A stretch of DNA of 64,000 nt from Methylobacterium sp. J-026 (GTDB taxonomy: Bacteria; Pseudomonadota; Alphaproteobacteria; Rhizobiales; Beijerinckiaceae), in NCBI RefSeq assembly GCF_022829585.1, contig NZ_JAKSYC010000065.1:62001-126000 (forward strand), given 5' to 3'. Numbering within the stretch: the first letter of the stretch is position 1; each line of letters opens with the position of its first letter. Of this stretch, positions 46,916 through 57,250 are shown piece by piece. The notes below the pieces were generated by a model. It was not told where the DNA came from and did no database searches. It was given only the letters and a program-made list of their open reading frames with translations. The position numbers and the translations under genes are program-made.

Positions 46916-48949
46916 TTAGAACGGGGCGATGTCGAGACGGTGGAGGAACGTCCGGTGTCGGGCGACGGTTCGCGCCGCGCTTACGAGGTCGCTGGCGGCC
47001 CGTGCCGTCGTGAGGCGGACGATCCGATCCTGCCGGGATGCAGCGCGGATCAGTGCGCCGGCCGCCGATTCGAGGGCGCGATCGTCCCCCGCCGCCAAGC
47101 CCGAGCGGGCCCGCAGGATCGCGTCGCGTAACGCCGCCGCCGGCCACAGCCGGCGCAGCTCGGCATGGGCGCGGGCGGCGGCCGATTCCAGCCGGGCGAG
47201 CGCGAAGGCGTGCGAGAGACTGGCCCGCCGCACCGCGCCGCTCCCGGAGCTGTAGCCGGCGAATTGGAACAGCCGGTCCGCGTTCAGGCTGGTGCGCGTG
47301 GTCGCGTCCCCACCCTCGCCGACGAGGGCGTCCGCCAGGGCCCGGCGCGCAGAATCCAGGGCAAAAATCCGCTGCTGCGCCGGCGTGACCGGGATCAGGA
47401 TGCGCACGAGGATCGACAGGACGACGGCCGCGACCACGACCAGGAACCCGTTCAGCAGGAAGGTCTGGGCGTCGTAGGTCTGCGGGTTCGACGGGCCGAG
47501 CAGCACCGGGAAGAACACGATCAGGATGAAGCCGATGCCGAAGGTCTTGGGGTTCAGCGAGAGAAAGCAGCCGAGGAAGATCACCGGCGCCATCGCCATG
47601 GCGAGCATCGGGAAGCCCTGGACGCCGTTGAGGAACACGAACCGGGCAATCCCGGCGAAGGTCGCGGCGAGGCACATCCCGACGACCACGCCGTTGGCAA
47701 ATTTCTTGGGATCGGGTGTCGTCGACGACAGGGCCGCGGTGGCAGCGACCTGGACCAGGGCGAACGAGGCCTGGGGCAGGCCGAGGGCGACGAAGGCCGC
47801 GGCCGTCGCCGCGAAACCAAGGGCCACCCGAAGGGCGCCGCGCAGGGCCACGGGGAAATCCCGGTGCGTGGGCAGCGTGGCGTCGCGCAACGGTCGGTGG
47901 CCGTCGGCCACGGCGCCGATCCCGTCCTGGGCGAAGGTCGCCGCGCAGACGAAATCGAGGGCGCGTTGAAGTACCACGACCTCGTCGAGGGGCCGGCGCC
48001 CGTCGCGAATCGCGTCATCGACCAGGTCGCGCAGGCGCTCGTCATCGCGGTCGAGGGACTCCGGATCGGGCGCGTCGGCCACCCGGCGGCAGATCGCCAT
48101 GGCCTCCGCGACCGCGGGGCCCGGGTTCCGCAGGCAGGCGGCCGCCGCCGCCACGGTGCGGATCGATGCGGCCATCACGTAGAGCGCCGCGATGCAGCTG
48201 CGCGCGCCGGCTGCCCGGAAGGGACCGTCGTCGAGTTCCCCCGCGATGGCACTGGCATCGGCCCGCATGGGCGCGATCGTCCGGATCAGCGCGGCGGTGC
48301 GCGGCGCGCCGAGATCGCCCTCGTCCAGGGTCTCCCGGGCATAGGCCCGCGTCCCGTCCCAGGCCTCGCGCAGGCGCGGCAGCAACGCCCGCCACGTGCT
48401 CGGCGAGGCCAGCGCGTCGTTGATGAAGGTGATCGCCACGATCCCGAGGACGATCACGGCCACGCGGGAAACGGCGGCGTCGAAGGCCCCCTGCGGATCG
48501 TCGATTTGTCCGAGGGCGATGATCGCCACGGTGTAGCCCGACAGCATCGCCCCGTAAGCGCGGGTGTCCTGGAGGTACTGCGCCACGAACACGCACAGTC
48601 CGAGCCAGACCGTGAAGCTCAGGAGCAGCAGGACTCGATCCTGCCCGAACAGTGCCACGAGCACGATCGACACGAATGCACCGATCAGCGTGCCGAGGAG
48701 CCGGTACACAGCCTTGGAGATCGCCTGTCCGCGCTTCGGCTGAGCGAGGATCGCCACGCAGGTCGCCGCCGACGAGGCGCTGTCCAACTGGAGCCAGAAG
48801 GCGGCACCGAGCGCCACTATCATGGCGATCCAGATGCGCAGGGCGAAGGCCCAGGCCGCCGGCTTGGGCACCCAGGCGTCGAGGAACGCGATCAGGCGGT
48901 CGGCGACGGAGCCGGAAGACCGGTCCGCGCCGGCTGCAGCCTCAGCCAT
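46916..48949 (-). CDS. FUSC-family aromatic acid efflux permease (AaeB-like)
   Basis: The 677-residue inner-membrane protein has two FUSC-type membrane halves. The first (about residues 25-185) contains LQLDSASSAATCVAILAQP and the repeat-like LGTLIGAFVSIVLVALF; the second lies near residues 370-510. Long soluble helices follow each half. Together with DUF1656 and HlyD it forms an AaeXAB-type exporter, in E. coli for hydroxybenzoates. No LysR-type regulator is adjacent, so the inducer is unknown. Confidence 0.88.
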   Translation of the reverse strand: MAEAAAGADRSSGSVADRLIAFLDAWVPKPAAWAFALRIWIAMIVALGAAFWLQLDSASSAATCVAILAQPKRGQAISKAVYRLLGTLIGAFVSIVLVALFGQDRVLLLLSFTVWLGLCVFVAQYLQDTRAYGAMLSGYTVAIIALGQIDDPQGAFDAAVSRVAVIVLGIVAITFINDALASPSTWRALLPRLREAWDGTRAYARETLDEGDLGAPRTAALIRTIAPMRADASAIAGELDDGPFRAAGARSCIAALYVMAASIRTVAAAAACLRNPGPAVAEAMAICRRVADAPDPESLDRDDERLRDLVDDAIRDGRRPLDEVVVLQRALDFVCAATFAQDGIGAVADGHRPLRDATLPTHRDFPVALRGALRVALGFAATAAAFVALGLPQASFALVQVAATAALSSTTPDPKKFANGVVVGMCLAATFAGIARFVFLNGVQGFPMLAMAMAPVIFLGCFLSLNPKTFGIGFILIVFFPVLLGPSNPQTYDAQTFLLNGFLVVVAAVVLSILVRILIPVTPAQQRIFALDSARRALADALVGEGGDATTRTSLNADRLFQFAGYSSGSGAVRRASLSHAFALARLESAAARAHAELRRLWPAAALRDAILRARSGLAAGDDRALESAAGALIRAASRQDRIVRLTTARAASDLVSAARTVARHRTFLHRLDIAPF

Positions 48950-49077
48950 GCCGGCCCCGGCCGTGCCCGATGCTGGCTATCCGCCGGCGCGGCGAGCGGT
49001 CCGTCATGGTGCGTCTCCCCGGTGATCCCTGTTCCGGCGATAGGAACACACGAGCAGCGCGACGGTTCGCGACCGTC

Positions 49078-49377
49078 TCAAGCCTTGTCGCCGCCCTTCA
49101 GGCGCTTGTTGCACTTGCTCCAGTATTGCGGCCATTTCGGCCCCTGAGCGGTCTTCTGCACGTCGGTCAATGCGCGCCACTCGGCGCCGCAGGTCTTCTG
49201 ACGCGTGCGCGCGGCGGCCTGACCGGGGCTCGGTTCCTTCGCGCCCGGGGCGCTCGGCGCCGCGGCAGGCGCCTCGGCGGCGGCCGGTGCCTTCGCGGGC
49301 GCCTCCTTGGCCATCACGGGCTGCATAACGAGCAGCGGCACGGCCAGGGCCGCAAACCTCACAAGTCGGTCGATCAT
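49078..49377 (-). CDS. Small exported protein (99 aa) with C-terminal Cys pair
   Basis: The signal peptide (FAALAVPLLVMQPVMA) is followed by a low-complexity alanine/proline/lysine linker (about residues 24-55). A short C-terminal domain has two cysteines (KTCGAEWRALTD and YWSKCNKRLKGG) that could form a disulfide. This C-end pattern is common in short Methylobacterium and Bradyrhizobium exported proteins (PsiF-like), of unknown function. Confidence 0.7.
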   Translation of the reverse strand: MIDRLVRFAALAVPLLVMQPVMAKEAPAKAPAAAEAPAAAPSAPGAKEPSPGQAAARTRQKTCGAEWRALTDVQKTAQGPKWPQYWSKCNKRLKGGDKA

Positions 49378-49617
49378 CCTCGAATCCCCCCACGCGCCGC
49401 TTCGGCGCCCGGGCGCGGAGTTTCGCCGCTGACCGGCCGGCCCGGCAAGGGTGTACCGCACACTGCCAACAGGCGCGGCGATCGATCTCGCAATCGTGAG
49501 CGTGGCGGCGGCGTTGCCCTTGAGCGCGGCCGGGAAATCGTCTTCACTGCCGGCATTGTCCGAACCCGGCCCAGGAGCGCCGCGCCGCCGACGGTTCGGT
49601 CGAGGAGCAGATTGAGC

Positions 49618-50253
49618 ATGGCAGCGGTGTCGGGGCGTCCGATCGACGTCCATACCTGGAGCACGCCGAACGGCTGGAAAATTCCGATCATGCTGGAGGA
49701 GTGCGGGCTCCCCTACCGGATCGTCCCGGTGGATATCGCCAAGAACGAGCAGTTCGCCCCCGACTTCCTGGCGATCTCGCCCAACAACAAGATCCCCGCC
49801 ATCGTCGATCCGGACGGGCCGGGCGGCCAGCCGATCTCGGTGTTCGAGTCGGGCGCGATCCTGCAATATCTCGGTCGGAAGACCGGTTGCTTCTACCCTT
49901 CGGACGAGCGCGCCCGCGTCGCCGTGGACGAATGGCTGTTCTGGCAGGTGGCGGGCTTCGGGCCGATGCTGGGGCAGACCCACCATTTCAAGATCTACGC
50001 GCCCGAGAAGGTCCCGTACGCGATCGAGCGGTTCACCGCCGAGGCCAAGCGTCTTTACTGGGTCTTGGAGCGCCGCCTCGCCGGCCGGGCCTATCTCGCC
50101 GACGACTATTCCATCGCCGACATCGCGACGATCACCTGGGCGAAGCTCAACTTCAAGCAGGGCGTCGATATCAGCGCGCTGCCGAACGTGACCCGCTGGC
50201 TGGAGGCCGTGCTGGCGAGGCCGGCGGTCCAGCGCGGCCTCGCGGCGATCTGA
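49618..50253 (+). CDS. Glutathione S-transferase family protein
   Basis: The 211-residue protein has a thioredoxin-like N-terminal domain (VHTWSTPNGWKIPIMLEECG, with the Thr/Asn-Gly of the Ure2p/YghU branch instead of a catalytic Cys). The glutathione-site motif reads SPNNKIPAIVDPDG, and FESGAILQYLGRKTG is typical. A helical C-terminal domain follows. These enzymes often act on organic hydroperoxides or disulfides; the substrate is unknown. The ATG at 49618 gives the normal start. Confidence 0.9.
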   Translation: MAAVSGRPIDVHTWSTPNGWKIPIMLEECGLPYRIVPVDIAKNEQFAPDFLAISPNNKIPAIVDPDGPGGQPISVFESGAILQYLGRKTGCFYPSDERARVAVDEWLFWQVAGFGPMLGQTHHFKIYAPEKVPYAIERFTAEAKRLYWVLERRLAGRAYLADDYSIADIATITWAKLNFKQGVDISALPNVTRWLEAVLARPAVQRGLAAI

Positions 50254-50260
50254 CGAGCGG

Positions 50261-50725
50261 TCAGTTCTTGTTGGCGGCCTGCTGGTTCACATCCGGCACC
50301 CGCGTCCAGGTCTGGGAGCCGCACAGGATCCGCAGCATGCAGCCGGAGACGCTGAGTTCAGCCGCGCTCTCGCGCTCGAGGCTGACCGTGTAGATCTTGC
50401 CCTCCTCGACGTTGTAAAGTTCGCCGGTGAACTTCTCGTCGTCGGGCTTCAGGCCGTCGATGAGCTGCAGGCCGATCACCGGGCGGCTGCGCTTCTTCGG
50501 ATCCGGGTTCTTCAGATCGGTGCGGGGGGCGCCGGCCTCGGTGGTCGGCGTCTTCAGCCAGACGACCTTCCCGCAGACGAGCGTCTGGCCCGGCCCGCAC
50601 CGGTCGATCCGGATCTTGGCGCGGCCGTCTCCGGTCAGCCAGGTGCCGGAGGGGTCCTTGGCGGTGTCTGCGGCGGCGGCGGAAAGGCCGGCGAGGAGCA
50701 GGGCGGCACTGAAGGCGAGGCGCAT
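50261..50725 (-). CDS. DUF2147-family exported protein
   Basis: The 154-residue protein has a signal peptide ending near AAAADTA. The DUF2147 beta-sandwich pattern follows: GTWLTGDGRAKIRIDRCG, LVCGKVVWLKTP, LKNPDPKKRSRPVIGLQLID, and a C-terminal GCMLRILCGSQTWTRV with two cysteines. The family is periplasmic and of unknown function. It is convergent with the GST gene, 7 nt apart. Confidence 0.85.
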   Translation of the reverse strand: MRLAFSAALLLAGLSAAAADTAKDPSGTWLTGDGRAKIRIDRCGPGQTLVCGKVVWLKTPTTEAGAPRTDLKNPDPKKRSRPVIGLQLIDGLKPDDEKFTGELYNVEEGKIYTVSLERESAAELSVSGCMLRILCGSQTWTRVPDVNQQAANKN

Positions 50726-50990
50726 GGTTCGTCTCCGGGGAAGGGGCGTCGCGGACGCCCGGGGGATGGACGAAGTCGATGGACACGACAGAGCCGTCGC
50801 ATTCAGGCGATTTTTCGGCGGTGTTGCGGCGGAGCCACGGCCACGCTTGCCCCGGGGTCTGCCCAGCGCCGCTTGAGACCGTAGGGGCCGACCGCTATAA
50901 GCCCGGCGCCGAAGCGAAATTTTCGCTCCCCAGGCGCGTCGGGGATCCCGGCACGCCATCCGCCTTTTCCACAGACAGACCGGACGCACC

Positions 50991-51413
50991 ATGGCCACCG
51001 AGCGCACCTTCTCGATCCTGAAGCCCGACGCCACGCGGCGGAACCTGACCGGCGCGGTCAACGCGGTGATCGAGGAGGCGGGCCTGCGCATCGTCGGCCA
51101 GCGCCGCATCCACCTGAGTCAGGCGCAGGCCGAGACGTTCTACGAGGTCCACAAGGAGCGCCCCTTCTTCGGCGAACTGGTCAGCTTCATGACCTCCGGC
51201 CCGGTGGTGGTCCAGGTCCTGGAGGGCGAGAACGCGGTGGCGAAGTACCGTGAGGTCATGGGCGCCACGAACCCGGCCCAGGCCGCGGACGGCACGATCC
51301 GCAAGAAGTTCGCGGAATCGGTCGGCGAGAACACCGTCCATGGCTCGGACAGCGCCGAGAACGCCAAGATCGAGATCGCGCAGTTCTTCCAGGATTCCGA
51401 CATCGTCGGGTGA
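50991..51413 (+). CDS. ndk: Nucleoside diphosphate kinase
   Basis: The 140-residue enzyme transfers phosphate between nucleoside di- and triphosphates. It begins [19 protein letters not shown] with the substrate-site KPD, and the phospho-accepting His is in [17 protein letters not shown]. Length is exactly that of the family. It is followed by a stable hairpin without a T-run. Confidence 0.98.
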   Translation: MATERTFSILKPDATRRNLTGAVNAVIEEAGLRIVGQRRIHLSQAQAETFYEVHKERPFFGELVSFMTSGPVVVQVLEGENAVAKYREVMGATNPAQAADGTIRKKFAESVGENTVHGSDSAENAKIEIAQFFQDSDIVG

Positions 51414-51419
51414 TCCCGG

Positions 51420-51458
51420 GGACGGTGGCGGGGCGGGCACACCGCCCGGCCATCGTCC
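51420..51458 (+). other. Hairpin downstream of ndk
   Basis: GACGGTGG pairs with CCATCGTC (one G-U), and inside it GGGCGG pairs with CCGCCC. It starts 7 nt after the ndk stop. There is no T-run, so a 3' stabiliser or factor-dependent end is as likely as a classical terminator. Confidence 0.5.
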
Positions 51459-51581
51459 GGCGTCGCGTCCGGCCACGGGGCAAATGCCGCCTTGTGTGTC
51501 CGGCCGGCCATTGACGGGGCGGAGCCCGGAAGCGTCCAACGGCTGACTTCAGATACCTCAGCCCGTTGGACCCTGACGACC

Positions 51582-51947
51582 ATGACGCTACGCCGCCTGC
51601 CCCTCCTGATCGCGACCGGCCTCGTCGCGCTCGGCGCGACCGCCGCCCTCGCGGGCGGATCCTCGGCCCCATTCCAGCAATACGAGCCGGATCCGGCGCT
51701 CAGGAGCGCCACCAAGGCCAATCTCGAAGGCCGCGTCCGCCATGCCTGCACGATCGTCCAGGCCCGCCTGACCAGCGCCACCGAGGCGTCCCTGGAGCGC
51801 CCCTGCGGCTGCTACGCCCGGCAGACCCTGCGCAGCCTCGACGAATCCGAGATCGAAGCCTACCGGGCCACCGGCTATTTCAACGATTCCGCGCGCGCCA
51901 AGGCGCTGTCGGCGCTGGACAGTTGCAAGCTGCAGCGGCCGATCTGA
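51582..51947 (+). CDS. Small exported protein (121 aa)
   Basis: The signal peptide (LLIATGLVALGATAALAGG) is followed by a mature part of about 96 residues with four cysteines (VRHACTIVQ, RPCGCYARQTL and LDSCKLQRP). The RPCGCYARQTLRSLDESEI block looks conserved and could bind a metal or form disulfides. No family recognised. The ATG at 51582 starts the signal peptide. Confidence 0.65.
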   Translation: MTLRRLPLLIATGLVALGATAALAGGSSAPFQQYEPDPALRSATKANLEGRVRHACTIVQARLTSATEASLERPCGCYARQTLRSLDESEIEAYRATGYFNDSARAKALSALDSCKLQRPI

Positions 51948-52005
51948 GACGGCCCCGGGGCACCGCCCCGGACCCCGCCGAAGGGGCCGTCCCCTCGCGG
52001 TCCCG

Positions 52006-52656
52006 CTAGAGGCTGAGGAGCGCTCCGTCAGGAGCCTGGGCAGCGAGGATGACGCGGCCGCCTTCGAGCCATGCCTGGCCGCCCGCGACCAGAGCCAGCA
52101 CTGCGGGGTAGAGCCGGCGCTCCTGCACGATCACCCGGTCTGCGAGGCTGTTGGGATCGTCGTTCTGGCGGACCGGGATCGCCGCCTGCGCCAGGATCGG
52201 ACCGGCATCGAGTTCCGGCACGACGAAATGGACCGTGCAGCCGTGCAGGCGCACCCCGGCGTCGAGGGCCTGCCTGTGCGTGTGCGTGCCCTTGAACAGG
52301 GGCAGCAGGGATGGATGGATGTTGATCATCCGCCCCGCCCAGCCGGCCACGAATCCCGGCGTCAGGATCCGCATGAAGCCCGCCAAACAGACCAGATCGA
52401 CCGCGGCGGCCCGGAGTTCCGCATCGAGGGCGGCATCGAAGGTGGCGCGGTCCGGATAGGCCCTGTGGTCGATCGCCCGTGCGGGGATGCCGGCCTCCGC
52501 CGCCCGGACGAGGCCTGCCGCGTCCGGCCGGTTCGACAGGACCAGAACGATCTCGGCCGGGAAGGTCGGATCCCGGGCCGCCTCGATCAGCGCCACCATG
52601 TTCGAGCCGCGGCCCGATATCAGGATCGCGACCCGTCTCTTCCCGCCGCCCGCCAT
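52006..52656 (-). CDS. purN: Phosphoribosylglycinamide formyltransferase
   Basis: The 216-residue enzyme formylates GAR with 10-formyl-THF in purine synthesis. Conserved sites: VAILISGRGSNMVAL (phosphate loop), AGFMRILTPGFV, and the catalytic Asn-His-Asp region in INIHPSLLPLFKGTHTH and HFVVPELDAGPI. Its ATG overlaps the purM stop by one base (TGATG), so the pair is coupled. Confidence 0.96.
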   Translation of the reverse strand: MAGGGKRRVAILISGRGSNMVALIEAARDPTFPAEIVLVLSNRPDAAGLVRAAEAGIPARAIDHRAYPDRATFDAALDAELRAAAVDLVCLAGFMRILTPGFVAGWAGRMINIHPSLLPLFKGTHTHRQALDAGVRLHGCTVHFVVPELDAGPILAQAAIPVRQNDDPNSLADRVIVQERRLYPAVLALVAGGQAWLEGGRVILAAQAPDGALLSL

Positions 52657-53735
52657 CAGAGCGCGAGACGTCCGCGGAAGGTTACGGGTTCGGACCCGCG
52701 CGGGGTGATCCGTCCGAGGCGCACCGGCGTCTCGCCGGCCCGCGTCAGGGCCTCGTCGACATCGTCGACCGCGTCGGCGGCGGCAATCACCACCATGCCG
52801 ATCCCGCAATTGAAGGTGCGCAGCATCTCCGGCTCGGCAACAGCGCCCTCCCGGGCAAGCCAGCCGAACACCGGCGGCGGGGTCACCGCGTCGAGGTCGA
52901 TGGCGATCCCGACATCGTCCGGCAGGACCCGGGGCAGATTGTCTGGGAATCCGCCGCCGGTGATATGGGCGAGGGCCCGGATGCCGTCCGTGGCGCCCAG
53001 AGCTGCGAGCAGGGGCTTCACGTAGATCCGTGTCGGCGCCAGCAGCGCCTCGCCGAGGCTCTGCTCCGGCGCGAACGGCGCGGGCGCGTCCCAGCTGAGT
53101 CCGGTCTTGGCGACGATCCGGCGGACCAGGGAGAAGCCGTTGGAATGCACCCCCGAGGACGGCAGGCCGAGCACGACGTCACCGGGGGTGATGCCCGGCC
53201 GCGGCAACAGCGTGCCGCGCTCGGCGGCCCCCACGGCGAATCCGGCGAGGTCGTAGTCGGAGCCGTCGTAGAGGCCCGGCATCTCCGCGGTCTCGCCGCC
53301 GATCAGCGCGCAGCCGGCCTGGCGGCAGCCCTCCGCGATGCCGCGCACGATGTCGGCACCGACCCCCGGCACCAGCTTGCCGGTGGCGTAGTAGTCGAGG
53401 AAGAACAGCGGCTCGGCACCCTGGACGATGATGTCGTTCACGCACATCGCCACGAGGTCGATGCCGATCGTGGCGTGGCGCCCGGTCTCGATGGCGATCT
53501 TGACCTTGGTGCCGACGCCGTCATTGGCCGCCACCAGGATCGGGTCGTGAAAGCCCGCAGCCTTCAGGTCGAACAGGCCGCCGAACCCGCCGATCTCGGC
53601 ATCGGCGCCGGGGCGCCGCGTCGAGCGCACCAGCGGCTTGATCGTCTCGACCATGGCGTTGCCGGCATCGATGTCGACACCCGCCGCCGCGTAGGTCATC
53701 CCCGTCGTCGGCTCTCCGCCGTCCTTGGCCGTCAT
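52656..53735 (-). CDS. purM: Phosphoribosylformylglycinamidine cyclo-ligase
   Basis: The 359-residue AIR synthetase acts in purine synthesis. It starts [19 protein letters not shown] after a short leader and contains [45 protein letters not shown] and [18 protein letters not shown], the PurM ATP-binding motifs. It is upstream of purN and divergent from hdaA. Confidence 0.97.
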   Translation of the reverse strand: MTAKDGGEPTTGMTYAAAGVDIDAGNAMVETIKPLVRSTRRPGADAEIGGFGGLFDLKAAGFHDPILVAANDGVGTKVKIAIETGRHATIGIDLVAMCVNDIIVQGAEPLFFLDYYATGKLVPGVGADIVRGIAEGCRQAGCALIGGETAEMPGLYDGSDYDLAGFAVGAAERGTLLPRPGITPGDVVLGLPSSGVHSNGFSLVRRIVAKTGLSWDAPAPFAPEQSLGEALLAPTRIYVKPLLAALGATDGIRALAHITGGGFPDNLPRVLPDDVGIAIDLDAVTPPPVFGWLAREGAVAEPEMLRTFNCGIGMVVIAAADAVDDVDEALTRAGETPVRLGRITPRGSEPVTFRGRLAL

Positions 53736-53867
53736 GCCCGCGCCACCTCGGTGATTGCTGGGCCCGCTCTAGCGGCTAACCGCGCGTTGCGCGAGTCGGC
53801 ACCGGTTGGACCTGCCGGGGCGGACCGGCCCTTGACCTGCGCGGGTCCGGGGTGATCCTGCGCCTTC

Positions 53868-54578
53868 ATGCCTGAGAATGCTCCACCGCGGCAGCTCGCC
53901 TTCGACTTGCCGCTCGATCCCCGTTACGGACGCGAGGACTTCCTCGTGGGGCCGGCGAACGAGGCCGCCTATGCGCTGATCGAGGCCTGGCCGGACTGGC
54001 CGGACCGCGTGCTGGTGCTCACCGGCCCCTCGGGCAGCGGGAAGAGCCATCTCGCGGCGATCTGGGCCGAGCGCGCCCATGCCTGGACCCTCCCGGTCGC
54101 CGAGGTGAACGCGGACGCGGTCCAGCACCTCGTGTCGAACGGGGCGCTGGTGATCGAGGATATCGACCGGGCGCAGAGCCGGGACGAGGCGGCCCTGTTC
54201 CACCTCCTGAACCGGGCGCGCGAGCGGGGATGCCCGGTGCTGCTGACCAGTGCCACCGGCATCGACGCCCTCGGCCTCGCGACGCCGGACCTGCGCTCGC
54301 GCCTGCGCCTGGCGCCCCGGATCGCCATCGCGGAGCCCGACGACGCCCTGCTGCGCGCCGTGCTGGTGAAGTTGTTCGTCGACCGTCAGCTCGTGGTCGA
54401 TCTGGGCGTGATCGATTCGCTGGCCCTGCGGATAGACCGCTCCCTCGGCCGGGCCCGGGACGTCGTCGCCGAGCTCGACCGCGATGCCCTCGGACGCCAT
54501 CGCCGGATCAGCCGGCCGCTCGCCCTCGCCGTGCTGCGGCGTATGGGGCTGGATGAGGAGGCCGAACCGGGCGGTTGA
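53868..54578 (+). CDS. hdaA: DnaA regulatory inactivator HdaA-like
   Basis: The 236-residue protein is DnaA-like without the DNA-binding domain. A near-N-terminal QLAFDLPLDP is the probable clamp-binding motif. Walker A GPSGSGKSHLA, a Walker B-like LVIEDIDRA and an arginine-finger segment LRSRLRLAPRIAI follow. In Caulobacter, HdaA with the sliding clamp stimulates ATP hydrolysis by DnaA to limit initiation. The location before ppk is conserved in many alphaproteobacteria. Confidence 0.88.
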   Translation: MPENAPPRQLAFDLPLDPRYGREDFLVGPANEAAYALIEAWPDWPDRVLVLTGPSGSGKSHLAAIWAERAHAWTLPVAEVNADAVQHLVSNGALVIEDIDRAQSRDEAALFHLLNRARERGCPVLLTSATGIDALGLATPDLRSRLRLAPRIAIAEPDDALLRAVLVKLFVDRQLVVDLGVIDSLALRIDRSLGRARDVVAELDRDALGRHRRISRPLALAVLRRMGLDEEAEPGG

Positions 54579-54679
54579 GGCGGAAACCTGTGCCCGTCAT
54601 GAAATCGTCGTGATGGTCGCCGGTGTACGATGTAGAACGCCGCCGCAGCGCGATGGCACGAAGAGGGACGGGATCGGGG

Positions 54680-57076
54680 ATGGATTCGACGCAGAAGCCC
54701 GTGGACCGCGAAGCCGCCGATGAGGCCGCGGAGCCCCGTCGGCGTCCGGCGGCCAATCCGACGCCGCGGCGCGCTCCGGTCGCCCGGCGCGCGCCGGCAG
54801 CCGCCGCGCAGACCGCGACCGCTCCGGCGGCGACGGGCGCTGCCCAGGACACGAACGATGAATGGCCGGCCGTCGCGCAGCCCGAGGCGCCCGAGGAACC
54901 CACCGCCGACGTGGCGCGGGAGACGGTGCTGGAAGCCGGGCGCGCCCTGCGGCACACGCCGGAGCGGTTCGTGAACCGCGAATTGTCTTGGCTGCAATTT
55001 AACCGTCGCGTGCTTGAGGAGGCGTCGAATCCCAATCACCCGCTGCTGGAGCGGCTGCGCTTCCTGTCGATCTCGGCCAACAACCTCGATGAGTTCTTCA
55101 TGGTTCGGGTGGCCGGGCTGATCGATCAGGTCCGCGCCGGCCTCACGGTCCCGTCCCAGGACGGACTGTCGCCCACCGAGCAGCTGGTGCGCATCGGCAC
55201 GGAGGTCTCTCGTCTCGCCGCAGACCAGCAGGCGCGCTGGCGCGAGCTGCGCGAGGAGCTGCACACCGCCGATATCGACATCGTCGAGCCGGCCTCCCTG
55301 TCGGCGGAGCAGTCGAGCTGGCTCGAGGAGTATTTCCTCAACCACGTCTTTCCGGTCCTGACGCCGCTGGCGATCGATCCGGCCCATCCGTTCCCGTTCA
55401 TCCCGAACCTCGGCACCACCATCGCGCTGATGCTGGTGCGTCCGAAGGATGGCCGGGTGCTGCGCGCCCTGATCCGCCTGCCCGGCGTCATCGACCGGTT
55501 CGTGCGCCTGCCGGTGAGCGACAGCGAGACCGCCGCGCGGCTGATCCCGATCGAGCAGGTGATCGGGATGTTCACCGGCCGGCTGTTTCCCGGCTATCTG
55601 GTCCGGTCGAGCGGCGCCTTCCGGGTCGTGCGTGATTCCGATCTGGAGATCGAGGAGGAGGCGGAGGATCTCGTCCTCCATTTCGAGACGGCGCTCAAGC
55701 AGCGCCGCCGCGGCGTCGTGATCCGCCTCGAGGTCGAGGCGGGGATGTCGGAGGACCTGCGCAGCTTCGTGACGGACGAGCTGGAGATCGCCCAGGACGC
55801 GATCTTCCTGGTGGAGGGCATGCTCGCGCTGAACGAGCTGTCCCAGGTGGTGGGGATCGACCGGCCGGACCTGAAGTTCAAGCCCTACAACCCGCGTTTC
55901 CCGGAGCGCATCCGCGAGAGCGGCGGCGACGTGTTCGCGGCGATCCGGCAGAAGGACTTCATTGTCCACCACCCCTACGAGTCCTTCGACTCGGTGGTGC
56001 AGTTCCTGGCCCAGGCGGCCCGGGACCCGAACGTGGTGGCGATCAAGCAGACCCTGTACCGGACCTCGTCGAACTCCCCGATCGTCGCGGCGCTGGCGGA
56101 GGCGGCCGAGCTCGGCAAGTCCGTGACCGCCCTGGTGGAACTGAAGGCGCGCTTCGACGAGGAGGCGAATATCCGCTGGGCGCGCAACCTAGAGAAGGCC
56201 GGCGCCCAGGTGGTGTTCGGCTTCGTCGAATTGAAGACCCACGCCAAGCTGTCGCTGGTGGTCCGGCGCGAGGGCGACAAGCTCGTCACCTACTGCCATG
56301 TCGGCACCGGCAATTACCATCCGATCACCGCGCGGGTTTACACGGACCTGTCGTTCTTCACGGCGGACCCGGCGATCGCCCGGGACGTGTCGCGGATCTT
56401 CAACTTCATCACCGGCTACGCCGAGCCGGCCGAGCTGGAGCGGATGGCGGTCTCGCCGCTGACGGCGAAGAACCGGCTCCTGGAGCATATCGAGGCAGAG
56501 GTGGCGCACGCGAAGGCTGGCCGCCCGGCCGCGATCTGGATCAAGTGCAACTCCCTGGTCGACGCGCAGATCATCGACGCGCTCTACGACGCCTCGGAGG
56601 CGGGCGTGCAGATCGACTGCGTCGTCCGCGGCATCTGCTGCCTGCGGCCGGGCATCCCGGGCCTGTCCGAGACGATCCGGGTGAAGTCGATCGTCGGGCG
56701 CTTCCTCGAGCACGGGCGCATCTACGCCTTCGGCAACGGCGTCGGCCTGCCCCACCCGAAGGCGACGGTCTATATCTCGTCCGCCGACCTGATGAGCCGA
56801 AATCTCGACCGGCGGGTCGAGGCTTTGCTGCCGATCACGAACCCGACGGTGCACCAGCAGGTGCTCGACCAGATCATGCTGGCGAACCTCCTCGACAACC
56901 GCCAGAGCTGGCGCCTGCTGGCCTCGGGGGGCTGCGAGCGTGTTCAGCCGGCGGAGGGCGAGGAACCCTTCAACGCGCATAAATACTTCATGACGAACCC
57001 GAGTCTCTCGGGCCGCGGCAAGGCGTCGAAGAAATCCAGCCCCCGGGCATTGAGCCGGCGGGCGCAACGCGCCTGA
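54680..57076 (+). CDS. ppk: Polyphosphate kinase 1
   Basis: The 798-residue enzyme makes polyphosphate from ATP. A roughly 90-residue alanine/proline-rich N-terminal extension precedes [19 protein letters not shown], the Ppk1 N-domain. The catalytic histidine region [18 protein letters not shown] and [19 protein letters not shown] are present, as is [10 protein letters not shown] near the end. Upstream starts at 54623 (GTG) and 54653 are possible. I give ATG 54680; the extension makes the choice uncertain but does not affect the domains. ppx follows after 174 nt. Confidence 0.95.
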   Translation: MDSTQKPVDREAADEAAEPRRRPAANPTPRRAPVARRAPAAAAQTATAPAATGAAQDTNDEWPAVAQPEAPEEPTADVARETVLEAGRALRHTPERFVNRELSWLQFNRRVLEEASNPNHPLLERLRFLSISANNLDEFFMVRVAGLIDQVRAGLTVPSQDGLSPTEQLVRIGTEVSRLAADQQARWRELREELHTADIDIVEPASLSAEQSSWLEEYFLNHVFPVLTPLAIDPAHPFPFIPNLGTTIALMLVRPKDGRVLRALIRLPGVIDRFVRLPVSDSETAARLIPIEQVIGMFTGRLFPGYLVRSSGAFRVVRDSDLEIEEEAEDLVLHFETALKQRRRGVVIRLEVEAGMSEDLRSFVTDELEIAQDAIFLVEGMLALNELSQVVGIDRPDLKFKPYNPRFPERIRESGGDVFAAIRQKDFIVHHPYESFDSVVQFLAQAARDPNVVAIKQTLYRTSSNSPIVAALAEAAELGKSVTALVELKARFDEEANIRWARNLEKAGAQVVFGFVELKTHAKLSLVVRREGDKLVTYCHVGTGNYHPITARVYTDLSFFTADPAIARDVSRIFNFITGYAEPAELERMAVSPLTAKNRLLEHIEAEVAHAKAGRPAAIWIKCNSLVDAQIIDALYDASEAGVQIDCVVRGICCLRPGIPGLSETIRVKSIVGRFLEHGRIYAFGNGVGLPHPKATVYISSADLMSRNLDRRVEALLPITNPTVHQQVLDQIMLANLLDNRQSWRLLASGGCERVQPAEGEEPFNAHKYFMTNPSLSGRGKASKKSSPRALSRRAQRA

Positions 57077-57250
57077 GCGCCCCCCGTGCGCAACAGGCTC
57101 GACAGGTTTCGCAGAAACGCCCTCCGGTTCTGCGTGAAGAACTTGCGCACGATCCAAGATCTGCGCAAACGAAGGGCCCGTCTGCGGACGCAACGGCGCG
57201 TCGTTTCCGTATCGCAGCCCCGGATTCCCGTTCGTCAGGCGGCACGGGAC

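Noticed and set aside
47165..49147. A 660-codon plus-strand open frame opposite the FUSC permease
   Set aside because: It is charged and repetitive with no motif; the minus strand has the FUSC-DUF1656-HlyD operon logic.
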